NCBI RefSeq assembly: GCF_020497125.1
Contig: NC_059077.1
Location: 24,684,840 to 24,748,839 of the forward strand
Direction: 5' to 3'
DNA: 64,000 nt
Origin: Mauremys mutica
Lineage: Eukaryota; Chordata; Testudines; Geoemydidae
The notes beneath the pieces are model-generated. The model ran no database searches, was not told the origin of the DNA, and saw only the letters and a program-made list of their open reading frames with translations. This document shows positions 10,099-22,749 of this stretch, piece by piece (the stretch's first letter is position 1; each line of letters starts with the position of its first letter). The position numbers and the translations under genes were made by a program.

Positions 10099-12242
10099 GT
10101 AAGTACCTCTATATTTTGTTTTTTGTCATACTTTTTCTACATTTTTGTTCAGTATTTTGTTTATTTTAAAACATAAACATGTTTAAAATTAAATTTGAAA
10201 TTATGATAAACTATGTTAAGGCCTAAATTTACTATAGTAAAATTTAAAATAAATTAGAAGTGATATGCAGAAATTGAGATGAGAAGAAAAGAAGGGTAAT
10301 GAAGTAAACTTGAAACTTACATCAGATGAGCACGGCATCCATATGTTATATCTTTTAGCCAAAGATTTAAATACTCTAACAATAATGGAAAATGTTGTTG
10401 AAATTATGAAAAGCTTCTGTAACAATTGTTTTGCTTCAACTTTACTGAAGAGACAGAGGATCAAAACTAATTCTCACCAAAGAGGCATGATGGAATTCAG
10501 TGGTTGATTATTTTGAGCTGTTAATTAAAAAGTGGAATTTGAGAAGAATATCATTACAAAATAGATGGACTGTCACAGCCCAAGTAGTCAACATTGGACT
10601 AAAGAGAAACATGGAAGCTATGTTGAATATTCTGAAACCTATTTCCATAGCTTTGGACAAAGTGCAAAAAAATAGCTGCTCTATTGCTGATGCTGTTGAA
10701 ATTTGGAAAGAAATTCCAAGGAACACCGCAGAAGGAAATATCCAATAGCAGAGTTAAATTGAATTCTGTGAAGAAGCAGATGGATCAAAATTCACCCCAC
10801 CTCATTTTCTTGCCAATATTCTCAACAGAGAAAGTGCCAGAGTATAGATGCCCAACTACTGAACTGGAAGATGCTGTTATGACATGAACATCTAATAATC
10901 ATCCTTCAGTCATGCCAACCATAATACATTTCAGGGCTGGAGGTGAACCATTCAATCATTACATGTTTCCTGTTGAAGTTTTACAGAAAGTCAAACAACT
11001 GAACTGTGGAAGTCACTGGCTGACCACCTGGAACCAGAGTTTGTTGAAGTGCTAAACCAGCTTCTGATGGCAGTATCCTTTTCTGCACATGGAGACAGAA
11101 TATTTTCTTCATTTGGTCTACTTTGTTCAAAGTTGAGACACCAATTGGAAATTAAAAAGCAGGAAAGCTTGTTTTTCCTCTTCCAATATATGAATAAAAA
11201 CGAGGTGGGAGAGGATGAGGTCTATTAATTCTAATAACTTGAACATGGTGACTAGACACAGTTTAATAAATGAGTTTATTTTCAATGGAAAATATGTTTT
11301 GATAATCTTTTTTAATGTATTCAGTGTGTTTAAGATAGCTAATTTAACTAATTAAAAACCCCATTTTAAAATACAGTTTTTGTACATTTTTGATGGAATT
11401 CATATTTCCATCCAAAACCAGCTTGATGCAAAATCATGAGTAAAAATTATTTTGATAGAAAAAGATGAATAAATTTCTTATTAACATAAAATATGTAAAA
11501 CTTAAAAATCTGAATAAATATATGTTAAGATATATAATTGCAGAAATAATTCTGTATAGCTATACCATATCCTTCTGGTTAACAAAAAGTACCAAATTTA
11601 GTTCAAAGGCTACATTTAATTGCAAATTAACATGTTTTAATGGTTGTATCAAATCAGTATCAAATCAGTGAGATGGAACTGTCCTTTAGGAAAATAACAA
11701 GTAGAAATGCAAAACAAGATTAACATAGTTTATTTAAATCAAGATTTCCTCAAATCATGTTGATTTTTTAGATCCATTCATCTTGGAAACAAGTGACATT
11801 GAACACTTCATCCATGCCACTGAAACTTGCGAATGAAACAAAAAATTTTAAGCACATAATCACTGAATTATGTGCAACCATATTGTTTTTTCTTTTTTCT
11901 TCCTTTTTAATAGTTGATTCAGCTCCAAGGCTAAATTGTTCTAGTATATTAATTATTGTGTTTTCTGATTTATTAGAAAAGATTTTTTTGGAAAAAGAAA
12001 GCATTATCATATGATGTCTTTAAATTAAAATAATTCCATAATACAATCTGTGGAGTTGACCAAATTCAGTTTTTTGGTTTAAAATAGGATTCCAGATTTT
12101 CTTGATCTAAGGAGAAACTTAGAGATCTTCAATTTGTTTCAAACGTACTGTTTCTTTTTTAAGGATGTGAGAGAATAAACTGATGCAGGTCTCTTGGCTA
12201 ATTTTCTGTGGAATAATTTGTTACTTTTTTCTTCTAATGCAG
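10099..12242 (+). other. NIPBL: NIPBL intron 2
   Basis: A 2144-base intron with a gtaagt donor and a cttctaatgcag acceptor. Its main content is a decayed hAT transposase at about 10280-11228. The remainder, 11229-12242, is AT-rich and shows no gene or clear repeat. Confidence 0.9.
10280..11228 (+). pseudogene. Decayed hAT-family transposase with open C-terminal dimerisation region
   Basis: Three successive + strand frames read as one hAT transposase with frameshifts. About 10310-10500 contains LLAKDLN and a VVEIMKSFCNNCFAS stretch. The frame from 10500 to 10748 contains VNIGLKRNMEAMLNILKPI, then SIALDKVQKNSCSIADAVEIW, the typical core of this family. The third piece (10760-10887) contains PIFSTEKVPEYR and TTELEDAVMT. 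An open frame from 10977 to the stop at 11226-11228 reads as the hAT C-terminal dimerisation domain: LEPEFVEVLNQLLMAV, then RIFSSFGLLCSKLR. The N-terminal BED zinc finger and the inverted repeats were not found, and at least two frameshifts and several stops break the whole. It lies 0.2 kb after the NIPBL start exon and is most likely a dead transposon or a fragment of one. A domesticated host gene is unlikely given the breaks. Confidence 0.8.
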
Positions 12243-12408
12243 TTTTGAACCAGCTGCCTCTTCCATCACCTTTACCTGCTACAACTACAAAAAGCCTGCT
12301 CTTTAATGGACGGATAGCAGAAGAGGTAAACTGCCTTCTGGCCTGCAGGGATGAAAATCTGGTTTCACAACTTGTACACAGCCTCAACCAGGTGTCAACA
12401 GATCACAT
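12243..12408 (+). CDS. NIPBL: NIPBL coding exon 2 (exon 3)
   Basis: This 166-base exon encodes residues 22-76 and two bases of codon 77. The translation includes LLNQLPLPSPLPATTTKSLL and NGRIAEEVNCLLACRDENLV, then HSLNQVSTDH, all recognised as NIPBL. It continues the MAU2-binding N-terminal region. The acceptor is cttctaatgcag and the donor gtatgt. Joining it to the previous exon restores a leucine codon (c plus tt), and the phase into the next exon is kept. Compared with the mammalian protein as I recall it there are conservative changes such as F for Y before NGR and A for S in CLLACR. Confidence 0.97.
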
Positions 12409-14329
12409 GTATGTACTTTGTATTTCTTCACACCAAAGTTTCAGAATAACTTGTTTATTCTTGGTGAGATTAAAATGAGCAAAGATAGGGATAAGAAGTG
12501 GTTTTATTTATTCAAATTGAAAATATGCAAGTACATTGTAAAGTTTGTGTACTGCAGTACCAATTTGTATTAGAACAACATTAAATAGTTTTAGCTAATC
12601 AAAGTGCAAGGTTAATGGACAATTGCATATTAATTGTATATTTTCCTCCAGATATGTTGTTACTTGCAATTTTATAGGTTGTGGGTGTATCATTTCTATA
12701 TTATTTTTCATATCTCTTGTCAACAACTTCCCCATATCCCTGGGTTCCCTAATGCCAGGTTTACTATCCCAGTTCCCTTCTCGGTCTGCTAAGTTGTTTC
12801 TTGCTTCAGTTATGCTTTTCCTTGGGACCTGTTTATCTCAAAAATATCACGTAAATAATCCATAATAAAAGTCCTAAAACATAGTCCATTTATAACCCCC
12901 CACTGCATATAGTCCTTAAAATCCCCCACCAGCTAATGCATTGACATAGCACATACTACACTCCGGCATCTTCCACCACCACCACTTTTCTTCTGTCCTG
13001 TCAGGACATCCACCTAAGCCCTTCCAACTGGTGTGTGACCCTACTCTTCCCAGTGGGAGCCCCCGTGGTCTCTTGCTGGGAGTTCATGGGAGCATCCATC
13101 ACTCCCCTTATTCCGTTCCCATCTCAGACAGGCTAATGGGTAGGCCCTCTGCCGCTTCCTTGCCTTCACTCCTCTCTGGCCCTTGGCTCCAGTTTGGAAG
13201 TAAGCGGACAACTCCCTCTGCTGCTGTTGTGTCTTCAGCCCTCTGGCCCTGGCTCTCCAGTTTGGGAATGCCAGCCAGCAAACCCCTCTGCTGTTCTCCT
13301 GCTTTGAGCCTTTCCCTCGGGACCTCCTCCAGCTTCTTTCAAGGACCTGCTCCTTCTCAGATTCTCCCTGATCCTTTATAGCCCCAGGTACTCCCCCCTA
13401 CCCTCCACTTAATTGGCCAAACGGAGCACCTGTATTGGGACAAAGTATCTGGACCTGCTTTGTTTATAGGGATCAGACACCCGGTAACATTCTTGTACTC
13501 TGGCCCACATCCATTATTAGTCAATGATTGTACAGGAATTTGCATAATCGCTACATATTAGCATATTAATAGCAGTGTTAGAGAAATAAATGTTTCTACT
13601 CTGGCTCTTATAACTCATCTGCTTTGATTGGCTCCTGTACTTAGAATTTTCAAGCTGTTTGTCAAGTATGCTTCCTGAGCCTTTTTCCGTCTTGTGAATT
13701 GGCTTGTCTTTGGGGCTTTGCCCCCTACACTACTCTCCAAATGTTCTAGTAATTTACTATGGTTGACTGTGAAGCCAATTCCCCAAGATAAGCCAATATT
13801 TAAAAAAAGCCCCCAAGCCTGCGGGGAGGGAGTGTAAACACAGGCACATCTTAAAGAAAATCCTGTAACTCCCATGGGTGGGTGACAGACAGTCCTGTCC
13901 TGTCAAGGATTTGGCAATTGCCTGATTAAACAGGAAGCATGCTTAAATTGTTAGCTCAAACCTGAGTGTGATAGAAATAAGGTTTGTCTTATTATGAATA
14001 GCGTACTGTTAAAATGAGACTTTCTTGGTGGCTTTGCCATTAGTGCATTGTTCTGCGATGGAGAAGAGGAGGCTCTGAGTGAATATGGGAAGTTTTATCA
14101 TTAATCTAAAACTGGTAATAGTGGGGAAATTATTAATATGAAGATAGATACAAATACTTTCCCTCCATTCTGCTGAAAAAAGGAATAAGAATCTCAAATT
14201 GAGACACAGAGGGACAACATTTTAGATTTCTTTCTATTTATTGTTGAGCAGGTCTGTGGCTTTAACCTGTAGCCTCCAATATTTTGAAAACATTCACTTT
14301 TTTTTGTTTGCTTATCTCTTCAATCCCAG
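12409..14329 (+). other. NIPBL: NIPBL intron 3
   Basis: A 1921-base intron with donor gtatgt and acceptor cttcaatcccag. Around 12950-13550 the sequence becomes moderately GC-rich and non-repetitive, with no protein match. This may be an old repeat of unknown family. No confident feature was seen elsewhere. Confidence 0.9.
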
Positions 14330-14460
14330 AGAATTGAAAGATAACCTTGGCAGCGATGATCCAGAGGGAGATATACCAGTCTTGCTGCAGGCTGTCCTGG
14401 CAAGGAATCCTAATGTTTTCAGGGAGAAAAGCATGCAAAACAGATACGGGGTACAAAGTG
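14330..14460 (+). CDS. NIPBL: NIPBL coding exon 3 (exon 4)
   Basis: A 131-base exon covering codons 77-120 and the first base of 121. It reads IELKDNLGSDDPEGDIPVLL, then QAVLARNPNVFREKSMQNRY and GVQSG, which I recognise as NIPBL. The pyrimidine-rich acceptor (cttatctcttcaatcccag) and gtgagg donor are canonical. Joining to the 3'-terminal bases of the previous exon gives an isoleucine codon (at plus a), and the final g is completed to glycine by the next exon 18.6 kb away. The segment is acidic and then basic, with no enzymatic motif, and is part of the extended N-terminal region ahead of the HEAT repeats. Confidence 0.97.
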
Positions 14461-17400
14461 GTGAGGATATGTTTCTACTAATTACATTTTATATATTTAA
14501 AAAAAAAAAAAGGTAAAGTCCTCACAAATGTACGTGGATCACAAATATGACAAATTCCGATCTTTGTGTTTTACCTTTGGGTAATGTCAGGATGCTGTGT
14601 ATCTTGGTTACTCCTTAGGGATAATCAGGGACACTAGAAATCTAATGAGAATTTGGTAAAAATAACGTTGGTCTCCTCCAAATTAGTGGGATTTTGTTTG
14701 GGGGAGGGATTTGCTTTGTTGTTGTTTGTCTTTTTTTTTTTTTTTAATGGCTTTGAATTTGTCTTTGGCTCTTTTCTTACATTTGTCTTATCATAGCAGT
14801 GAGATTGTTAACATGAACTGCACCTATTCCAAATGTTGTTGCAGTGGTGGCTGTCAGCACCTCAGATGGCAGAGACATGGGTTAACTGAGACCCTTGCTT
14901 CCTCGCCCTGGTGACCTCCCAGTTGTTCATGGGGCAGGACCCTGGGGTGAAATCTGTTTGAGGGAATTGTGGGAATGGTTGATATGTAATACACAAAAAT
15001 ATATGGAAAGTGATAAAACTTTCTGTTGTCATGAACTGAGTAGCTGTTTTGAATCTAAGTTAATTTGTCCCTGGCCAAGAATTTTGCAAAGGAGGAAACG
15101 AGCTGATGAAGTTTTTGCAGATTTTGAGGGAAAAGTTATACTTAACTGTTGAATCAAATTGCAAGGGGAGATGCCTTTTGTGAAGAAAGGACAGTCATTC
15201 TTAAGAAACTCACTTAAAAACTGATGGCATTTAAAAAAATTATTAGTGAAGGAAGATATTGGTAACAGCTCCATACAAAATATAAAACTTGGAAGGAGGC
15301 GTTACAATTAATTTAGCGATGTAAAATATTTCAGGGGATCAGAGGGGAAGATGCAGCATGCTTAAACCATCACAAAAATTTAATCTTAATTTATACAAAC
15401 TTCAAACTGCATGGCATGTAAGCAAACATTGAATCATAAGTGTGTAGTCAGAAGACAGAGCTGGAGAAGAGAGCAAAATTTTGAGAGGAACCAGGTGCTA
15501 GAGAAAAGAGTTTGGGGTATGAGGCAAAGCATGACAATATTGAAGTGGTCAACACGGACTGATTGGAATGCAAATAGCAGATAGCAGGCCTAAAAGAGAA
15601 CCAAGCCACTTCTACTCAGCTTTGTTCATTTGAATGATCCTGAAAACATAATTGGCACGAAATAGAAAACAATGTCCTAGTGGATAGATAATTGGGAATA
15701 ACTACCCTGAGATTTAATTGTCCTTCAAATCTGGAACACTTGAAGTGTTTCTTCTTGGGGTAGTTTTAATCCATGAAATTATCCATCTAACAACCTACAT
15801 CTTGATTGAAATTGTTGCCTGTATAATGAAAAACATTTTAAATAAGACAACGACAACTTTCTAATTGGATCTGGACACGGGTTGCTATTGTAACCTTAAA
15901 CTACTTGGTGCCAGATTTAAAAAAAATTAAGTTTGTGGAAGCATACTGTTAATTAAAACACAAACAACCCTCCCTTCCCACTAAAGAATCAGAGTAGGTA
16001 GACATTAGAAAGTCTCATACAACTCTCTGAACTCTGTGATGGAGTTACTAATGAGAATTGGGACAAGATCAACTAGGGCTTTTGCTTTATGATGCAGAAA
16101 GATTTGTAAGCTAGAATATTACACTGTTGCACAGACAATTCAGTAGAGAAATTAACAAGGCACAAGTGGAGTTAGACACCCAACTCTCATTGGGTGTCTA
16201 TTTCCTCTTTATGCCTTTTCAAGTCTCCTCCAGAAGTGGTAGAAACTTGAGTTATTAATATAAGGTTGGTGAGGCCAGCTGATGGAAGAATGCCAGTCAG
16301 GCAGTTAAACAATTATATTGAAACTGGGACAAAAACGTGTGTTTTAGTACAATATGTTGGGGCAGCAGGTGCCCCCAGAAAACTGGGTCTTCACTGAATA
16401 AACTAGGATACTGTACATCACGCTGTCTGTACTATGCCTATGAGTGGCAGCCTCAGGGAAGACTGTCAAAAAGCAGGGCAGAAACCCCAAACTCGTTGTA
16501 TGTTCTATAATTAGATTTCATCAACCCAATAAAAAAGGTGAACTTCTAAAGCACTATAACAGTCTTACCATGGAGTCACAGACAGTCCCCTTGGGCATTC
16601 CAGTCTATCTTGCCACCTGGACTGTGTGGTAGATGGTCACTTTACACCAATAATGACGACAATATTCAGGTTACTCCCAGTCCCAAAGCAGCAGTCACTT
16701 ATTCGAGGTCAATTGTACTCGTATCTCAAACCAAAGATAATGCTTATACCTAATACTGTAATATACTAACTAAAGATTTATTAACTAAGAAAAGAAATGA
16801 GTTATTCACAGGAAACATACACACACACGAGTTAGTTTTATATTTAAAAAGGTAATACAAGCTTCTAAAATAAGCAGCTCTGTACATTCTTCAGAGGTGC
16901 CCCATGCCAAGCAGCATGAGGATTTCTTGCTTATGTTTATTAATCTTTGCCCCTCAGAGTCCGGACAGTATAAAGATCCCAGTTTCTCTTTGTCAGGGAT
17001 TTTTATCCCTTCACCAGAATCCAAACTGATGGGATAAGTTCATGTGCCGCTCTTCTCTTCCTGGAGGGAGTGAGGAATGTAGTCAACAAGGTCTCTGCCC
17101 TTTGATGCTACATAATTCCTCATTTGCTTTCAGTGGGCCATCTTGTGTGCAGGATGAGCACTTCACCTTACTTAATTCTCCTTTTCCTGTTTGGTCAGTT
17201 ACACAATTACAGAGGTTTACAATGCAAACACTCATAACTTTATATCATGCATGATAGAGGTTATAAGTGAAATCTGTATATGCGGCATCCTACACTAATC
17301 ATGTCTAAACACCAAACACATTCTTACAGCTCTAATATTTATCTTAACAATAATAACACACAGGTAAGACAGACTGGTTTCCAGTTATGTTTTTGTCTGT

Positions 17401-17877
17401 GTTCAGTGAGGCCTGAGGCTTTGGCATGAGTTGGCACCTGGTGTGCCAGTGTCGCACTGTCCATCTTACGTGTTGGATACTAATAGATGCAGTAAAGCGC
17501 ACAAGTGGAATTCCATAGACTTTGAAATCTACAAACAGTATTAGTTGTAAGAATAAGAGTTCAACTTAGAAATTAGGGCTGGAGGGTTTCTATTTACTTA
17601 GGATTTTAATAATTCTAAAAAGGAAATTTAATATGTAGACAGATTTAGTCTTTTATCACAAGGGAGTTGGTATTTCCTGATATTAAGTGATACAGTAGTG
17701 ATGTTCAGTTGACAGTAGGTAGCTAAATAGATTTTTAGGGATTGCTAAAGTTTGTATGGCATTCAGCTAGTATTTAGGCTTTGGTAGCTGCAGTTGTCTG
17801 AGCTCAAATGTGGATTATTTGTTTACTCCTTCGTTTAGCTCTTAGCCATTTTGCAAACAAATTTTGGTGATGTACTC

Positions 17878-18645
17878 CAGTGGTTCTCAACCGGGGTTCC
17901 GCAGCCCCCTGGGGGACCGCGAGCCCTTTCAAGGGGACCACAGGACCCTACGGCTGAAGCCCAGATCCCCAGCACCCTCCTCAGGGAGGCTGAATCCCGA
18001 AGCCTTGAGCCCTCGTGCTCCCTGTGGGGCAGAAGCCCTGAGCCAATGGGCAGAGTTGGGGACATAGAGGTAGTTCCCCTCACCTCTCCCAAGGTACAGC
18101 ACAAGATCACGGCAGTCTCGGGAGCAGCTCCACACCTCTTCTCCCCCCCCCTCCCCCCGCCCTTCGGCCAGGTCGGAGGAAGGAAGCCGGAGCCGGGCAG
18201 TGTGGAGCAGCTCCTGCTCTGGCTCGTGCCATGGACTAGACAGCAGCAGCATTCCTTCCTGTCCTGCTGGTGCTCCAGGTTGAAGGTGTTCCTCAGCTCC
18301 CAGCCCCCTTTGCTCCCTCAGACGCAGCTGGTAAGAGCCCCCCAGATGGGGAGACCCGGCTCCGTGGCTGGCAAACCCCTCTGGGAACAGGGACTGCAGA
18401 GGAGTCCTCCCAGCACACAGCCCCTAATTCCCCTCTCCCTACACCCTGAGGCTACGCCTTCCCTGCACCCTGAGCTACCTTGCTGCCTGCGCACAGCCCC
18501 AGCTACCCCTCCCTGCACCCTGAGCTACCTCCCTGCCCTAGCCACTCCTCTGATTATACCCACAGCCATTACCTGTGTGCACACAGCCCCTAGTTACCCC
18601 CTCCCTGCACCCTAAGCTCTTTTCAAACTTTTGAGCTAAGCCCCA
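17878..18645. mobile_element. hAT-like element, GC-rich, right end unresolved
   Basis: It begins cagtggttctcaaccggggt, which matches the inverted right end of the hAT element at 52236-52552. The interior is GC-rich with purine-rich and pyrimidine-rich blocks. A complementary right end with a matching 8-bp duplication of atgtactc (17870-17877) was not found by about 18.8 kb. The tail near 18617-18645 (tttcaaacttttgagctaag) resembles the end of a second such element, so two truncated copies may be joined. Long open frames on both strands through here are compositional. Confidence 0.5.
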
Positions 18646-19087
18646 CCACCTTTGAGTTGCACAAACCAAGCATAGCAAATCCAGGAATCTCAATGTTAAG
18701 ATTAAACTTAAAAGAGATTCAAATATTTTTAGATATAGAAATGTACACCTAAGATTTAACTCCGTCTTTTAGTAATGCAGTGCAATAACAATAAAACTTT
18801 GATTGACATTTCAGTGTTCGTGATTTCACACTAGATTAAACTGATTTTTAAAAATAGGGGGTTTTTTGCACATTTTTCTCTATCCCCCATGGTGTCAGTA
18901 GAGAGCAGCATTATAGTTGTTTTGGATTCCTTAACTGTGCATTTCTATACATTAAAATATTTAGATTTCTTTTAAGTTTCACCTTAACTCAAAGCTGGGT
19001 TTATAATGCATAGTTTGGAGGTAATAACTGAAACATACTGTCAACAGCATCTCCATTTTAGCATAGCTTTTTCTTTGCATGCCCTTG

Positions 19088-19200
19088 GTTCTTCTTTGTG
19101 TGCTTGCTCATGTCAATTCCATTCTAGGTGTGTGTGCGCCCATGTGTGTGGTTGTCAGAGATTTTTGCCTTAGCGGTATCCATAGGGCCAGCTGTAGCTC
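19088..19200 (+). repeat. DIRS left inverted terminal repeat
   Basis: The repeat contains tgctcatgtcaattccattc followed by taggtgtgtgtgcgcccatg, then gtcagagatttttgccttag and cagggccagctg-like sequence (atagggccagctgtagctcc). Each block has an inverted counterpart near the right end. Confidence 0.8.
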
Positions 19201-19479
19201 CCCCTTGAGTGCCATGCTCATGTGTTGGTATATCAGGTGATGCAAACCCTACACCCTCCCTGTTCCTTCTTACCGCCTATGGTGATTGCTCAGAGTGCCT
19301 TGAGCGGTTTCATCTCCTCTAACTTCAAGCTTTAGGGCCTTGTAAATAGTTTGTATATAGTACTGTTAAGTAGTTAAGTGTAGTTAGAAGTTAGTCCCAC
19401 TTCGCCCCAGAAGGGGCATGCCCCAGTCTCTGGGGCTTAAGCCATGCGTGGACTATAACAGGCCTATGCCTGTAAGTGA

Positions 19480-21720
19480 CCCCCCACAGCAGCAGCCTCA
19501 AGTGCTTGGAGGAATCACATGTGAAGGACAAGGGTTGTATTTGTAAATATTTTCAACCCAGGACTCAGAGCAGCATATTTGTTTGCAGGCTCTCCTCATG
19601 GAGGCTGCCCTTCGTCCAGCTTCCGAGCCATCCTGCCAAGACTCACCTAATATCTCGGCCTTGGTGCGCAGCACACCCTGGGCACCGGGCTCTGCCCTGC
19701 ACCACTTCCCATGGCTGGTACCCAAAAAGAAAACAAAGCAGCACAGTCCCCAGCACCGGGCAAGAAGGGCCATCGCACATCAGGCAAAGGACCCATGTGT
19801 ACGTGCCTCCCCAGATGGGGCCTTATGCCCCTTAAAAGATCCGCCACCAACTCCCAGGAGCGGTAGGGGACTAAAAATCCTGATTGCATCGATGCCTTCC
19901 CAAGCTTCCCTGGTGCCGAGAGAGCCACAGGCTTCCGCCCACACCGCAGGAAACTGCAAAGGTGCCCTATGAGGGCAAGCCAACTGCTAAGAGCCCTCGG
20001 GGCAGTGGAGTGCCACTGATTTCCCCCCCCCCCCCGAGACAAGGCAGGGCTCTTCGCCGCCGCACCACAGGTTCTGGAGTCACAGCCCAGATCCTCTGAG
20101 AATCACTCTTGGTCACTGTTACCACAATTGCGGTCCCTGCTGTCTCAACACGGATCACCTAGGGGGAGGCGCCAGTCTCCGTACTACTGACAGGAGTTCG
20201 CCCTCCCGCCAGTTGTCCTCTCAGCACAGATCTTGGTTGCCTGCCCCATGGGAGCGCTCTCCATCATAACTCTGGTTGCCCCAGCACCGGTCCCCTCAAT
20301 ACTGGCACTGATCCTCTCATTCCAGGCACTGGTCTTCAGTGGTGGGCAGGCAGACACAAGCGTTGATGGTCCCACTGTGGTCACTGGAAGGGGATTCCTC
20401 CAGCATGGAAGGGCACTTCAGCTCCTCGCCCAGACTCCATGGGTGCAATTAGACTTCCGAGGCCATGTCTACATCGATGGTGCCACCTTGTTAGCATGGC
20501 TAGTGGCCAGCACAGTGACCTTATTGGAGTCGTGGGGTGTTCCGGTCATGACGATTCCCCCTTTGCACCGCTCATCTGCTACAGCCTCAGAGCAACAAAT
20601 CGCGCCCCTAAACCTCCCTCCCCCATGGGGGATGATGCCCCAGGGCCTCCCCCAGCGGTACAGTCGTCATCTTCATCCCCAGACAAGGCGGTTGCGGGAC
20701 CCTCAAGGGCCAGCCCTCCTGATGACTTTAAAGAACACCAGACCCTGCTTCATTCAATGGGTGGCCGAGAACTTGGGCCTAGAGGTAGAGGAGATGGCCA
20801 AACAGGCAGACACCTTGTTCAACGTCCTCCCAGCCTTTACCCTGGTCCATGTTGCACTACCAGTGCATGATGGGGTCCTCAAAATTGCCAAGGCCTTCTG
20901 GCAAACCCCATCTTCCATCCCTCCCACCTCCAAAAGGGCCAAAAAGAAGTACTTGGTCCCAGCCAAAGGATTTGAGTACCTTTATACTCCCTATCTCTGG
21001 CTCGCTGGTTGTCTCTATGGCCAACGAAAAAGACAAGCGGGGGCACACCAGCTCAACTCCCAAAAATAGAGGCCAAAAGATTGGACCTTTTGGGGAGAAA
21101 AATTTATTCCACTGCCAGCCTGCAGTTCCGGGTGGAAAACCATGAGACCCTCTCGGGCAGATAGAATTTTAATTTATGGGACTTCCTCCATAAGTTCAAA
21201 GAGTCCCTTCTGCAGAGTTTGGCCCGTGAATTCGGCACCCTGGTGGCCAATGGCACCGCGGCATCTAGGTGCTCCTTCCAAATGGCGTGGGACACTGTAG
21301 ACTCGGCGGCTAGGATGGTTGCATTGGCAGTGGTTATGAGGCTCAGCTCCTGGCTTCAGACTGCTGGTCTTTCCCAAGAGATGCAGACCTCAATCCAGGA
21401 CCTTTCATTTGATGGCATGGTCTCTTATCCGAACAAACGAATGCGAGGCTGCATGGGTTGAAGGACACTCGGGCCACCCTTCACTCATACGTACGCTGCA
21501 ATCTGCACGGAAGCAGTTCTGGCCACCCCCACCACCAAGGCCTTGGCAGCCTCAAATGGGGTCTGCTAGGAGGAGGGATAGAGACATGAGTTTTAGTCAT
21601 CACTGCCCTTCCTCCTCCTCACCTGTGCAGCCCAGCCCAGCAAAGCATCCAGGGGGCCAGAAGCTCATTTTGAAGGTGCACTCAAGAGCGATGCCCCAGT
21701 CAATTCCCTGAATCCACCCT
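19480..21720 (+). pseudogene. DIRS ORF1 (gag-like) remnant
   Basis: Gag-like protein remnant in at least three frames. Near 19500 a degraded LKCLEE stretch corresponds to the CLKCLGE motif of the other copies, followed by a LLMEAALRPASEP segment at about 19592. The longest frame, 20233-21069 (278 aa), includes WVAENLGLEVEEMAKQAD and AFWQTPSSIPPTSKRAKKKY, then LVPAKGFEYLYT, a region I associate with the DIRS ORF1. The following frames contain RMVALAVVMRLSSWLQTAGL and IQDLSFDGM. The predicted role is particle or RNA packaging. Start is uncertain because of frameshifts. The whole is not translatable as one protein. Confidence 0.72.
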
Positions 21721-21859
21721 GTCCTTTCCTCAATTGTTTTCGTCCCTACTGTTCGGTCTGGTTGCAGGTCACCTCGGACCGTTGGGTGCTGGACCTAATA
21801 TCTTGGGGCTATACCCTGCAATTTTCGGCTGCTCCTTCCCCCACCCCCCCCTTTTCCCA

Positions 21860-22640
21860 TCCCTCTTTAGGAACCCTTCTCACAAATAACTCCTTGTTCA
21901 AGAGGTCAAAACTCTCCTGTGCCTGGGATGGTGGAGGAGGTCCCTCGGGACATGAAAGGAAAAGAGTTCTATTCCTGCTAATTCTGAAGGCAAAAGGGGA
22001 CTTCAACAAGTCTCTGAAAAAGTTGAAGTTTTACATGGTATCCCTGGCCTCCATCATCCCCTTCCTGAATCCGAGAGATGGATACACCACCCTTGACTTA
22101 AAGGACACTTATTTCCATATTCCCAGCTGCTTCCTCAGTTTCATAGTGGGTGGGCACCATTTCCAATTCACAGCGCTATCCTTTGGCCTCTGAGTGGCCT
22201 CCAGGATCTTCACAAAATTTATGGTGCCAGTGGCTGCTTACCTGAGATGCTGAGGGGTCCAGGTCTTTCTATATCTCGATGACTGGCTCATCAAGGGCAG
22301 GTCTCAGGAGTAAGTGCAGAGGGGCCTTGATCTCGTGCATTCCATTTGCCGTGACCTGCGCCTGTTAATAAATGAAAAATAAATCCACCTTAACTCCCGT
22401 CTAGTGAATAGAGTTCATTGGAGCGGTTCTCGACTCCATGTGAGCCAGAGCCTTCTTTCCAGAAGTGCGTTTTTAGGCCATGTCGGACCTGATCTCCCAA
22501 GTAAAGAACCACCCACTCTCCACAGCTCACGCCTGCCTGCAGCTGTTGGGCCATATGTACATATGTGGTCAGCCATGCTCTGCAGGGGCCGGAGATGGAG
22601 CAAGCGTGGCTGGCTTCGGTCTATATTCCCAACAGGCATG
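21860..22640 (+). pseudogene. DIRS reverse transcriptase remnant
   Basis: Reverse transcriptase palm motifs are visible in one frame: DGYTTLDLKDTYFHIP at about 22077-22126 (motif A with its aspartate), FQFTALSFGL at 22161-22190 (motif B region), and YLDDWLI at 22272-22292 (the YxDD active site). The frame is broken by stops at 22191-22193 and 22248-22250. A thumb-like region follows to about 22640 with a further frame change. It would have copied the element's RNA into DNA. The YLDD box is the variant commonly seen in DIRS and related elements. Confidence 0.85.
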
Positions 22641-22749
22641 ACCTAGACTGAATAGTCAGGATGCCGGATCTCATTGGGTCATCCCTGGATTGGTGGCTGG
22701 ACACTGAGTTGGTGATGGAAGGAGTCCCTATCATGACCCCATCCCGGTC

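Noticed and set aside
16300..17300. Possible solo LTR or retroviral remnant
   Set aside because: Some text feels like a known turtle repeat, but no terminal TG...CA pair, primer-binding site, duplication or coding motif could be shown.
17851..18615. 254-residue + strand open frame
   Set aside because: It starts at the edge of a hAT-like element (cagtggttctcaacc) and runs through its GC-rich interior. Low-complexity proline/serine text, with shadows on the other strand.
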